Assembly: GCA_022457155.1 (NCBI GenBank)
Contig: JAJGOT010000499.1
Location: 166,001 to 230,000 of the forward strand
DNA: 64,000 bases
Origin: Cladopsammia gracilis
Taxonomy: Eukaryota; Cnidaria; Anthozoa; Scleractinia; Dendrophylliidae
Reading direction: 5' to 3'
Each line of letters begins with the position of its first letter. The stretch's first letter is position 1. The notes under the pieces were generated by a model that ran no database searches, was not told the DNA's origin, and was given only the letters and a program-made list of their open reading frames with translations. The translations under genes and the position numbers were made by a program. Positions 45,036 to 53,431 of the stretch are shown here, piece after piece.

Positions 45036-45616
45036 GGGGCACCAGATCAAAAAAATTTTTTTTTGATCTGATACCAAACCAACTCTATACTACTTTCCAT
45101 ATGATGGCAACCAGTTTTTTTTGTTTCCATTTAATGTAAACCAGTTTTTGGAAAACTATATGTTTCCATAAAATAATTAAACTATATGTTTCCATAAAAT
45201 AATTAAACTATATGTTTCCATAAAATAATTAAACTATATGTCAATAAAAACAAAGTGCGTTTATTCCATTGCGTGATTTCCTTTGCGTGACATGATTCTC
45301 GGAAATCTATATGTTTTTTAAATGCAAGAGTGCGTTCACTAAAAAAGCAGTTTTGCATTGGAATTTTGACATGAATTCAGTAGTTATGCTTAATACATGC
45401 TATGCTTATCTTAAGAGGGGGTTCCCCGAGGAAGTGAGTCACCAAATAGCTAAGCTATGAGCTCAATTAAGTGTCACTGTCTTGCATCGATGACAAGTGT
45501 TATACATGTATTCTTGAAAATGGTATAACAAGCTATGGTGATTACAAATGTTTAATAAGACATCTTAACTCTTCGGCTTCACAAATAGGATTCACACTTT
45601 GAAGTAACGACACTGT
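45036..45616. other. Left-end non-coding region of the Polinton
   Basis: Begins with an A/T palindrome (AGATCAAAAAAATTTTTTTT followed by TTGATCT, 45041-45069). A 26-bp tandem repeat (ACTATATGTTTCCATAAAAT plus AATTAA) runs at 45155-45240 in about 3.3 copies. No coding. It could be a terminal or subterminal region. Confidence 0.5.
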
Positions 45617-46246
45617 TTACACAGTACGCCAGACATCAGGTTCTTCCTCACAAATTTCACGAATAGTTTTCATGTTAGCGGTAAAAGTACGAATAGGGAT
45701 AGCACAATAACACAATTTTGGATATTCTTCAAAAAGGTTATATAACGAAATTAAAAAATTAGAATAACTTGCTGAAAAGCCACACGAGTCCCGAACATGC
45801 TTGTACATTTGTTGTAGAAGTGCTTCCTTTGCTTGCTTGAGTAGCAAGCCTTGTCTGGCAGCAAACAAAAGCATCTTCTTCTTACAATCCTTGATTGCTT
45901 TGGATAGCTTTCGAAGGATTGAAATAAGTTCATCTTCATTGTTCGCTATTTCCGCAACCAACCCTTCATAGGATATATCCAAACGACTGTCATCATAAAA
46001 TTTCATCAACAGTCTCTTGATCTTTTCCTTTTTCTCAATCCTCATATCCCTCAGTGGGGCTTGGGGGCTCATCTTTCCCTTTTTAGTGGCATGCGGCTGC
46101 ATCTTCTCCTTCTTTGTGGTTGTTCCATGTTTAGCTTCAATTTCTTGATAACATTTGTTGAGATTTTCTTTGATTTGTGGATATTTCTTAATAATCTGGT
46201 CAAAAGATTGACGAACATCGTTCAGCATTTGTTGCGAAGCCGTCAT
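45617..46246 (-). CDS. Polinton hypothetical helical protein
   Basis: A minus-strand frame of about 209 codons from ATG 46246 (MTASQQMLNDVRQSFDQIIK). It is highly charged and mostly helical: KKEKIKRLLMKFYDDSRLDI, ILRKLSKAIKDCKKKMLLFA, QGLLLKQAKEALLQQMYKHV. It ends in YSNFLISLYNLFEEYPKLCY and TANMKTIREICEEEPDVW. The C-terminal half resembles helical proteins of the DUF3102 kind, but I cannot confirm this. No catalytic motif is visible. It lies at the left end of the element, divergent from the VLTF3-like gene across a five-copy repeat, so it may be an early gene. Confidence 0.6.
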   Translation of the reverse strand: MTASQQMLNDVRQSFDQIIKKYPQIKENLNKCYQEIEAKHGTTTKKEKMQPHATKKGKMSPQAPLRDMRIEKKEKIKRLLMKFYDDSRLDISYEGLVAEIANNEDELISILRKLSKAIKDCKKKMLLFAARQGLLLKQAKEALLQQMYKHVRDSCGFSASYSNFLISLYNLFEEYPKLCYCAIPIRTFTANMKTIREICEEEPDVWRTV

Positions 46247-46269
46247 CTTCAAAGACCAGTTGATTAAAA

Positions 46270-46690
46270 AACCTGCTTACAAAACCGAAAAATATAAAGC
46301 ATTTCATCGGGAAACCCCTATGACATCATCAACTTCCTGTTTACCAGTTGATAAAAAAAACTGACTTACGCGTAAGCCGAAAAATATAAAGCATTTCATC
46401 GGGAAACCCCTATGACATCATCAACTTCCTGTTTACCAGTTGATAAAAAAACTGACTTACGAGTAAGCTGAAAAATATAAAGCATTTCATGGGGAAACCC
46501 CTAATAAATGACATCATCAACTTCCTGTTTACCAGGTGATAAAAAAACTGACTTACGCGTAAGCCGAAAAATATAAAGCATTTCATCGGGAAACCCCTAA
46601 TAAATGACATCATCAACTTCCTGTTTACCAGGTGATAAAAAAACTGACTTACGCGTAAGCCGAAAAATATTATTATTAAACATTTCATCG
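46270..46690. repeat. Five tandem copies of a 91-96 bp repeat between divergent genes
   Basis: AATATAAAGCATTTCATCGG recurs at 46291, 46383, 46474 and 46570, and a fifth partial copy starts at 46666. Each unit contains ATGACATCATCAACTTCCTG and GACTTACGCGTAAGCCG; the latter holds the perfect 10-bp palindrome TTACGCGTAA (TTACGAGTAA in one copy). It sits between two divergently oriented genes, so it may be an enhancer or a replication or terminal repeat. Confidence 0.9.
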
Positions 46691-46754
46691 GAAAAAGCCA
46701 ATTTTTTGCAATGATGTGAAATTAAACAAATCCCTTGAGATATTTTTCCTTGTT

Positions 46755-46790
46755 AATGTATTAAAATATAATCTCATATAATAGTATAGA
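46755..46790 (+). promoter_or_regulatory. AT-rich initiator upstream of the VLTF3-like gene
   Basis: AATATAATCTCATATAATAG then TATAGA directly before the ATG. It resembles the start-proximal AT motif of the other element genes but lacks TATAAC, perhaps marking a different (earlier) expression class. Confidence 0.4.
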
Positions 46791-47360
46791 ATGAATTGTA
46801 ATTTGGAAATTCATGATGAATTTGAGAATATGGGAGAGTTGACCTGTCCCTTTTGTGACCAACGATTAGCAGATGTTAATAATAGTGCAAGAGTGGTCGA
46901 GTCATGCTGTAGTGAACAAGATGTGAATAATATAGATGGTATGAGCGTCTGTATAAATTGCGGTACCGTTTATGGTTATGATTATGTTAAAGAGTACGTT
47001 GATTTCCATGATAACAAATATAAAATGACGAGAAAGAGTGTGTATATAAGAAAATATCATATTTTAAACGTTGTCAATGATATAGCACAACAGAATCATG
47101 TACAAATTAGTAATGATAATAGACAGAAAATCCTGAGAATATTCGCTTTGGTTAATGAAGTATTATCGCAGGTTAACAATAACCGTAAACGGATGATTAG
47201 TATTAAATTTATTATCAAGCAATTATTTAGGATGCTTGAGCTTCCATACAAGAGTATTAAAGTAACGAAGTCAATGAAGACATTAAAATTCTATGAGACT
47301 TGGTGGAAACATGTTTATGAATTGATAAAGAATGATATAAACAAAATTATTAAAAGGTGA
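46791..47360 (+). CDS. VLTF3-like zinc-ribbon transcription factor
   Basis: A 189-residue protein. Two Cys pairs near the N-terminus (CPFCDQRL about residue 18; CINCGTVYGYDY about residue 55) form a TFIIB-type zinc ribbon. The C-terminal half is a helical domain with YIRKYHILNVVND, RKRMISIKFIIKQLFRMLEL and TLKFYETWWKHVYELI. This layout matches late transcription factor VLTF3-like proteins of large DNA viruses. It would direct transcription of late (virion) genes from virus-specific promoters, which fits the TATAAC-type motif found upstream of the capsid genes. The assignment rests on motif pattern only; a generic zinc-ribbon protein is the alternative. No disruptions. Confidence 0.65.
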   Translation: MNCNLEIHDEFENMGELTCPFCDQRLADVNNSARVVESCCSEQDVNNIDGMSVCINCGTVYGYDYVKEYVDFHDNKYKMTRKSVYIRKYHILNVVNDIAQQNHVQISNDNRQKILRIFALVNEVLSQVNNNRKRMISIKFIIKQLFRMLELPYKSIKVTKSMKTLKFYETWWKHVYELIKNDINKIIKR

Positions 47361-47456
47361 CCTGTTGCGTGATTCTCAGAAAAACAGGAAGTCATACGTC
47401 ATGCAAAGGGGGTTTTCCCTATGAATGAGTTATTGAACAAAGTTTGTTAGTAAAGT

Positions 47457-47954
47457 TTACTCGGAAATGAATTTTTTATCATACTGTTTATCAAATTTAT
47501 CGGCAAGAGGACAAAGATCGATGATTATTTCATCTAACTGTCTCATTTCATTGATGAAAACAGTGTGGTTAAATTGATTTCCTCTTAAACAAGACCGTAA
47601 ATCAACTAATACTTTTTCATATGTTGTGTATGCAAATTTAGACATTTCTATTTTCTTCGAATAATTATTAATGTCACTTACTGTTTTTAGAACTAAACCA
47701 GCTCCAGAAATAGAAGCTAGTATAGCAGGATTTAATGTGATACTACCAGCTACTGTACCAATAACTACTAAGCCTGTTGAAGTTACATTAATAATTAAAT
47801 TCAAGCTCTTGAAATATTTGAAAGCCTTCTTATAACACCAAAAGCGTTTATGATAAAATTTATACAATGCTTTGATTTCAGATAATTTTTCTGGGCTTAT
47901 GTTTGTATCAATATGATTGAAATCGAATATTTCTGTTTTATCTGTTTTAGTCAT
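47457..47954 (-). CDS. Polinton 2-TM membrane protein (SLATT-like architecture)
   Basis: A 165-residue protein starting MTKTDKTEIFDFNHIDTNIS. After an amphipathic, aromatic-rich segment (ALYKFYHKRFWCYKKAFKYF) there are two adjacent hydrophobic helices (about residues 50-90: LNLIINVTSTGLVVIGTVAG, LNPAILASISGAGLVLKTV), followed by a long helical tail (YTTYEKVLVDLRSCLRGN, EMRQLDEIIIDLCPLADKF). Two TM helices flanked by helices with W/Y/R-rich leaders recall the SLATT effector family of bacterial defence systems, but this is structural resemblance only. The gene is intact and preceded by an AT initiator (ATATATAATATAATG). Confidence 0.6.
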   Translation of the reverse strand: MTKTDKTEIFDFNHIDTNISPEKLSEIKALYKFYHKRFWCYKKAFKYFKSLNLIINVTSTGLVVIGTVAGSITLNPAILASISGAGLVLKTVSDINNYSKKIEMSKFAYTTYEKVLVDLRSCLRGNQFNHTVFINEMRQLDEIIIDLCPLADKFDKQYDKKFISE

Positions 47955-47974
47955 TATATTATATATTTGGATAA

Positions 47975-48335
47975 TTATATTTTAGGATTTGAAAGAAGAC
48001 AATATAATACACCACTTATTTGGCCCATTATTGGAGATCTTTTTATTTTCTTAGGCAATGAATGGTAACAATATGTGTATCCAGGTCTCTTTCCATAGTC
48101 ATTGTAAAATCTTCCAAATGCATCATGAAAAATAGCATGTTTAATTAAAAATTGGTATTTGGTGTTTATAGTACAAGAACCTGGTCCAATTAATCCAATG
48201 TCAGGGTGTTTTTCTAATATTTGGTTCATTGATATTGACTCATTCAAATAGTTTACATACAAAAATTGATATATTAAAGCCGATTTTAATATTTCATCTT
48301 TAGTATTAGGATGTAGGGTTTTTGGGCTGTGAAAA
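47975..48335 (-). CDS. Polinton hypothetical protein, start uncertain
   Basis: The open frame runs from about 48335 to 47975 without an ATG at its beginning; the first ATG is internal (MNQILEKHPDIGLIGPGSCT). Conserved-looking text includes HPNTKDEILKSALIYQFLYV, HAIFHDAFGRFYNDYGKRPG and SPIMGQISGVLYC. A TTTTTCACAG acceptor-like sequence just upstream would allow a spliced start; otherwise the 5' end is decayed. No recognised domain. Confidence 0.45.
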
Positions 48336-48541
48336 ATTTATTACAAAAATTAATTGTTTGCTCCAAATTCGGCATGTATATTTATTGATTATATTAAATT
48401 AGCTTTTATATATAAAAATATGGTGTATGTTTTGTCTATGTGATTGAACTCGAAAATGCTTTTCTTACGCTTATCTGTCATATATATGTAGTGTAGTGTA
48501 GATTATTATTCAAATTCTTCAAAAGGATGCGGATATTGCAA

Positions 48542-50343
48542 TTATATTTCTTCAATGAATACCGTCAATACAACATTAAATGTGATCTCCGTGCCTGAAT
48601 TGCAATTTGTTGTAACTAGATGTAGCTGTCGACCGTATGTTCCATCGAGAATTGCATTCTGATTGATTCCTACTACCGTATTCGCGGGCATACTATAATA
48701 GTGAGAGATTGACACACTCCTACGTATTTTCAGGAAAGGAGCGGGTCGATTGGTATCATAAGTGGCAATAGCTTTTGTTATTTTGAAAGGAAATGAGAGA
48801 TAAACACCCCATCGCGACATTGGAACTGCAGAACCGTACCAATTTAATATTTGGGAAGTTTTAATTTTGGGATTTAATATTTTGGTTTCAAGTTGAGTTA
48901 TTTTAGCTTGAAGTTGTGTTATTACAGAAGAATTAACAATATCATGATTATTCATATCAATATCGGTCTCCAAAACCATTTTTCCATTTTCAAAAATGAA
49001 AGGTGCATCGAAGACGCTACTTTCAACATCAGGTTGAGAACCTTTGACACCATATATGATCAGATTTGCATCTCCTTCTGCAGCTGACTCGGCAGTTCCC
49101 CGCCATTTCAGATCTAGAAATATATATTCAGGTGGAGAAATCTGCCATTTATGCATGTGGATGATGGATCTTGTATAAGTCGAAAACTTCTTTGTTGATT
49201 GTTGATTGATATTCAGACTTGTGCTCACGACATTAACACTAACACCATCCATTGACGCTGGGAAGAATTCAATGCAAATAGTGTATTCTCCTTCTGGTAA
49301 TTTGTGCATATTGAATCCAAGTCTCCCAGAGTATTCATTAAAAGGATCTTTTGTTATTTTCAAATCGTACGCCTTCTTATTGAAATGATGTGGAGAACTT
49401 GAAAAATCAGTTATTCCAGTCACTGTCATATTATGTTCAGAGCTGGATTCATCCACATTTTCCATCAGATAGCGGAATGCGTCTTTCGGATGGGAGGTTG
49501 ACGTGATATGCGATTCATTTACGTATTTTTTAAGCTTCTCTTCTAATTCTATCGTGTGGACTACCACACCTCCTATCTGGCTATCCACATAAGATTTTGA
49601 CGTGGGTTGATGCTTGAGAGTTGGCGTTGCAATATTGTTGATTTGTTGCGAGTTCATATCCAGGTTTCCGGTCATTGTTCCACGTTCCAACGAAAGCTTT
49701 TTTGCGGATTGGGCATCCACATATCTTTTATTTGCACCTTTGTCAACAACTTCGGGATCTTTCACATTGAAAATGGTGTGATTTCCCATATCCAACTAGT
49801 CTCCATTGGAAACGCCTCTTTGCGGCTGAGAAAGATATTCTTGACGTCATTATAAGAAACTACATTGTTATAATGTGCTCCCAAATCATGCCATGTTTGT
49901 TGTTTTGATTGGACAATATTGTACATCTCCTTCAAATCAATATCTTTAGTCACCTCATGAGTGTGAGCTGGGGCATCAGGATGATATTTTTTCAAAGTTA
50001 TCATATTCACCGCAGAAAGATCATTGTTTTCATCCGTATCCATATTTGTGATCAGTTTTCGATCCATATCAATTTCTCCAGGTAGAATTAATTTATTCCC
50101 TCGCAGATCAAAATCGGCAGTCATATGAGTTGTTCCATCTAACTTTAAATAATGTGTGTCTCCATACTCTTTGTTGACAACATCTTTAAAATTTGTAGGA
50201 TCCTTGACATTAACTAATTTCTTGTTTTGCATATCATAATTACCATCATCTGTCAATTTGAACCCTACGCCAGGCAATCCCCGTTGTGGTGTAGCCATTG
50301 ATGTTGATGTTGACGATGGTAAAATTCCATTTGAGTAACTCAT
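48542..50343 (-). pseudogene. Phage-tail-fibre-like protein, frameshifted
   Basis: Best read as one gene starting at ATG 50343 (MSYSNGILPSSTSTSMATPQ), the ATG that follows an ATATAAC motif. It contains repeated modules of the form D-M-x-N-x-x-I/L-x-N-V-K-D-P-x(6-9)-N-K-x-Y-x-D: DMQNKKLVNVKDP, FDLRGNKLILPGEIDMDRKL, then in the shifted frame DMGNHTIFNVKDP, GNLDMNSQQINNI and DIDMNNHDIV. These modules are familiar from trimeric tail fibres of dsDNA phages. The C-terminal part (residues about 290-417 of the second frame) is beta-rich (NWYGSAVPMSRWGVYLSFPF) and may be the receptor-binding head. A 1- or 2-base indel at about 49793 breaks the frame. Confidence 0.7.
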
Positions 50344-50359
50344 ATATAATTGAGTTATA

Positions 50360-50995
50360 TTATATTTGTTCATCAAAATTCTTAGTTATCAATTTCCGTT
50401 GTTTATCAATATACAAGAAGCAAAATGGTTCTTTAGTTGCTTTCTCATATAATTCTTTTGGAATAGTGTTTTCACGACAAATTAGACTCCTCTCATTAGC
50501 ACTTGGGAATTCGTAAATAGAGAAATGTGAACAGTTCAATCTTATGTCTTTTGGTGTTTTATAGTAGCTTTGACTTAGATAAATCACACTGCAATTTTTA
50601 TGTCTCCCTCGTATAAAATAGTCAATTAATGGTTTTTGTTTTTTTTCACATACGAAATCGTCGAATATTACTATTTTCTGACTTTCACTATCAAGATGAT
50701 TTACGGGAATAATTTGATCATTACTTGCTTCAATAACATCATAACCAGCTTCATCAGTTATTGGCTGGAATATATCCATAAGATTCTTGTACTTGGACTG
50801 CTCTAAGTTTTTAGCATATAGGTATATTTTATCAAAGTACAGTAGATTGCATATCATATGCATTAGTGTGTTTGTTTTACCAGAACCACTAGGTCCGCAA
50901 ACCAGCATCCGAAAACATTGATTTGGCATGAATTCATATAACTGTTCAAAGTTTGAGACAAGATCGTCTTCAACGTCATAATTTGGTATTTTCAT
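50360..50995 (-). CDS. A32/FtsK-HerA-type genome-packaging ATPase
   Basis: A 211-residue protein from ATG 50995. Walker A is MLVCGPSGSGKTNTLM (about residues 31-46), Walker B is KIVIFDDFV (about 110-118), and YLSQSYYKTPKDIRLNC follows as the sensor/arginine-bearing region. The size and motif order match the ATPases that pump DNA into Polinton, adenovirus-like and NCLDV capsids. It is the first gene leftward from the divergent promoter, and its stop lies 16 nt before the likely fibre start. No disruptions. It would act at the capsid vertex during packaging. Confidence 0.9.
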   Translation of the reverse strand: MKIPNYDVEDDLVSNFEQLYEFMPNQCFRMLVCGPSGSGKTNTLMHMICNLLYFDKIYLYAKNLEQSKYKNLMDIFQPITDEAGYDVIEASNDQIIPVNHLDSESQKIVIFDDFVCEKKQKPLIDYFIRGRHKNCSVIYLSQSYYKTPKDIRLNCSHFSIYEFPSANERSLICRENTIPKELYEKATKEPFCFLYIDKQRKLITKNFDEQI

Positions 50996-51142
50996 TTATA
51001 TTATATGGGTATATTATTTCAATATAACATGGTGTATAACACGGTGTATAACACGGTGTATAACACAGTGTATAACACTGTGTTAAACGTTATTTTTTAT
51101 ATATGATTTTCATTTTTATGTAATGTAATAATATAACAATAA
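50996..51142. promoter_or_regulatory. Divergent late promoter with five TATAAC at 12-bp spacing
   Basis: This 147-bp gap separates the leftward ATPase-fibre genes from the rightward capsid genes. TATAAC starts at 51023, 51035, 51047, 51059 and 51071, an exact 12-bp period, inside GTGTATAACACG units. The same hexamer precedes individual virion genes. The unit is nearly palindromic (GTGTATAACAC), so it could be read in both directions. Confidence 0.7.
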
Positions 51143-52165
51143 ATGAGTTTACTTAAGTGGAAAGAACTCGCAAAGAGTAAATCTGATTTAGGGAATAAGA
51201 TGAATTATGTTCATGATAGAATTACGAAACATGATATTAGTCAGCAGACAAGCCAACAGTCATTGGCGAAGGTATTTAAACCAGTGACTAGTAAATTAGA
51301 TGATGTTATTGACAGTAATTTAGATTTAAGGATGCCTCAGAGAAAAAAGCGACCACCTAAGAAACGTGAGCCTGGTATTGACTATATGCCTGAAGTTGAT
51401 CCATATGAAGACATGGATGTAGAAGGTCTGATTGATTTTGGTGATTATATGCCGCCACAACACAATAAACAGATTGTTCCAAAACCTCCAACATATGAAG
51501 AATCTTTAAAAGATATTTTAGAAGGAAAGAAGCAGATTTATGTTGATCCTCAGTACCTGCCTCCGGAACCTGAGGATTTACCACCAGAATATGATGACGA
51601 CGAAGAGATCGATTATGCATTAGATGATGAAGATGCGAGTAATGAGATTTTGGATGATGTTGGTATTGTGAATTATGAAAATGCGGATAAGATATTGAAT
51701 CAATCAACAATGACACCCCAAAAGACTCAGAACTATCTTAATAAGATTATAAAGGAGGCCAAATCAAAAAGGAGCCAATTAAGTGGCTATAAAGCAAATG
51801 TTACAAAACAATACAATAAGGGGGAGATATCAGATGCAGAGAGGCAAATGCAAAACAAAAGAATAGACAACGCAAGAGTTACTTTAAATGAATACATAAA
51901 CCACTATGAGAAAAAATTGCAAACAAAAAAAGGTTCCGGGATCAAAGGCCGAGGAAGAAAACAGACGGGTGGAAATATTGTATTTTATAATGATGTAAAG
52001 CAGCTTGTTAAAAAATTGGAATTGATGATTGGTGAAAGATTGGCAGGGAATACCAGCATTGAGATGCGAAATATGGGAGTAACTATATTGGACACATTAT
52101 TGAAAATGTCGACAATCAATAGACCGCAATATAATAAATTGTTTAGTCAATATTTCAAAATATAA
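51143..52165 (+). CDS. Polinton PPxY-motif virion-associated protein
   Basis: A 340-residue hydrophilic protein. The N-terminal third is basic (MPQRKKRPPKKREPG). The middle is acidic and Pro/Tyr-rich, with two PPxY late-domain motifs (KPPTYEESL about residue 114; LPPEYDDDEE about 147) of the kind that recruit Nedd4-type ubiquitin ligases in retroviruses and in adenovirus pVI. The C-terminal third is helical after a KKGSGIKGRGRKQTGGN segment. The IKGRG there fits the adenain cleavage pattern (M/I/L-x-G-x-G). It is first in the rightward capsid cassette, preceded by ATATAACAATAAATG. Function unassigned. Confidence 0.7.
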   Translation: MSLLKWKELAKSKSDLGNKMNYVHDRITKHDISQQTSQQSLAKVFKPVTSKLDDVIDSNLDLRMPQRKKRPPKKREPGIDYMPEVDPYEDMDVEGLIDFGDYMPPQHNKQIVPKPPTYEESLKDILEGKKQIYVDPQYLPPEPEDLPPEYDDDEEIDYALDDEDASNEILDDVGIVNYENADKILNQSTMTPQKTQNYLNKIIKEAKSKRSQLSGYKANVTKQYNKGEISDAERQMQNKRIDNARVTLNEYINHYEKKLQTKKGSGIKGRGRKQTGGNIVFYNDVKQLVKKLELMIGERLAGNTSIEMRNMGVTILDTLLKMSTINRPQYNKLFSQYFKI

Positions 52166-52187
52166 TTAATATAACTTTATTATATAA
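52160..52187 (+). promoter_or_regulatory. ATATAAC promoter motif
   Basis: ATATAACTTTATTATATAA directly precedes the minor capsid ATG, the same motif class as the other virion genes. Confidence 0.5.
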
Positions 52188-52934
52188 ATGGCACGAGAGA
52201 TAGTATTATCATCTTATAGTGTAAAAAATCAAGGGAATAATAAACCTGAGGATTTTACAACAAAATTTACTAGACCTATAATTTTGGATAGTAATATGCA
52301 ATATGTTATTGGTCTTAACAGAATTATCAATATGAGTTTTACATGGTTTAATGTTAATGCTGGATACAACAATCAATTAATCAAATATAGCTCTGATAGT
52401 GGTTCAACATTTAACAACATCACCTTTCCAGCCGGAGTATGGAATTATACAGACTTCAATACATATATTAAAGATATAACAAAAACTGGTGATACGTATC
52501 CTATCACTCTTGAATTCGATAATACAACATTTAGGGTCACGGTTACATTAGCTCAGAGTTATCGGCTTGATTTGACAGCAAGTAATTTTAATGACCTAAT
52601 CGGGTTCGATAAGAAAGTATTAACAGGTGGGACAAACATTGGACCAAGGGTTCCAAATCTATCTCAAGATACAGATGTCCTTAATGTTCATTGTGATCTG
52701 ATTAATGCTAGCCTGGTGGATGGTCAAGATACCGACATCATTTATTCATTTTCAACCAGTGTTCTCCAACCTAGTTATTCATTCACCTTAGAACCCCGGA
52801 GAGTCACCTACAATCCTGTGAATAAGAATACGATTTCTAGTATAAGGATTTATATCACCGATGGAAAAAGAAGATTAGTTAACCTGAATGGAGCAGATAC
52901 ATCTTTCTCACTAATTCTGAAAAGTTTAGAATAA
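52188..52934 (+). CDS. Minor capsid (penton-like) protein
   Basis: A 248-residue beta-rich protein beginning MAREIVLSSYSVKNQGNNKP, then TRPIILDSNMQYVIGLNRII, FNNITFPAGVWNYTDFNTYI, FRVTVTLAQSYRLDLTASNF, NDLIGFDKKVLTGG and NVHCDLINASLVDGQDTDII. This is the characteristic single-jelly-roll minor capsid/penton protein encoded between the core genes of Polintons. It would occupy the five-fold vertices and may anchor the fibre. The gene is intact, 22 nt downstream of the previous stop, and 18 nt upstream of the next gene. Confidence 0.82.
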   Translation: MAREIVLSSYSVKNQGNNKPEDFTTKFTRPIILDSNMQYVIGLNRIINMSFTWFNVNAGYNNQLIKYSSDSGSTFNNITFPAGVWNYTDFNTYIKDITKTGDTYPITLEFDNTTFRVTVTLAQSYRLDLTASNFNDLIGFDKKVLTGGTNIGPRVPNLSQDTDVLNVHCDLINASLVDGQDTDIIYSFSTSVLQPSYSFTLEPRRVTYNPVNKNTISSIRIYITDGKRRLVNLNGADTSFSLILKSLE

Positions 52935-52952
52935 TATAACATAATAGTATAA
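52934..52952 (+). promoter_or_regulatory. ATATAAC promoter motif
   Basis: AATATAACATAATAGTATAA fills the short gap before the next ATG. Confidence 0.5.
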
Positions 52953-53351
52953 ATGAAACCATATGAATTCAAAAGATTTTACCATCCAAAACTTGGTAAA
53001 TTTGTATATCAACACAAAGGGTCTGGGCTTATCGTTGATAATATTTTCAAACCATTAAAGAGTGTGGCATCAGCTGTTTTTAAGAAATTTGCTAAGCCAA
53101 TAGCAAAGAAGGCACTAGAATCGGGGATATCGCATGCAGGTAAGCGATTGGGTGAGGCAGTATCACAGAAGTCAGGAGACCTAATAATGAAAAGATTAGC
53201 TAATTTGAGAAAAGGAGCTACAAAACAAACAGCAAATGTTTCATCCTCACCCATTAAACAGCAACAGCAAGATGAAAGTACTGATATGATACTCAATAGA
53301 TTGATATCTGGATCTGGTGTTAAAAGAAGGCGTAGAGTAAGAGTAGTATAG
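52953..53351 (+). CDS. Small basic core/pVI-like protein
   Basis: A 132-residue, strongly basic protein. N-terminus MKPYEFKRFYHPKLGKFVYQ, then HKGSGLIVDNIFKPLKSV, an amphipathic helix (SAVFKKFAKPIAKKALESGI), more Lys-rich helix, and a C-terminus ISGSGVKRRRRVRVV. Amphipathic helices plus basic tails resemble adenovirus pVI/core proteins that line the capsid or bind DNA. ISGSG fits the adenain cleavage pattern M/I/L-x-G-x-G, so the basic tail may be released in maturation. Its place between minor and major capsid genes supports a virion role. Confidence 0.65.
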   Translation: MKPYEFKRFYHPKLGKFVYQHKGSGLIVDNIFKPLKSVASAVFKKFAKPIAKKALESGISHAGKRLGEAVSQKSGDLIMKRLANLRKGATKQTANVSSSPIKQQQQDESTDMILNRLISGSGVKRRRRVRVV

Positions 53352-53408
53352 AATCAATAAAATGATTGAAAACATCTATATATTACAAAATTATGGTATA
53401 TAATTGTA

Positions 53409-53431
53409 AAATTATCTAACATAATAATATA
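53409..53431 (+). promoter_or_regulatory. TAAC promoter motif upstream of the major capsid gene
   Basis: ATCTAACATAATAATATA directly precedes the capsid ATG. It is one base off the ATATAAC form used by its neighbours. Confidence 0.5.

Noticed and set aside
46410..46688. Repetitive 92-codon minus-strand ORF
   Set aside because: It is a by-product of the 91-96 bp tandem repeat, with no ATG-led independent coding signal.
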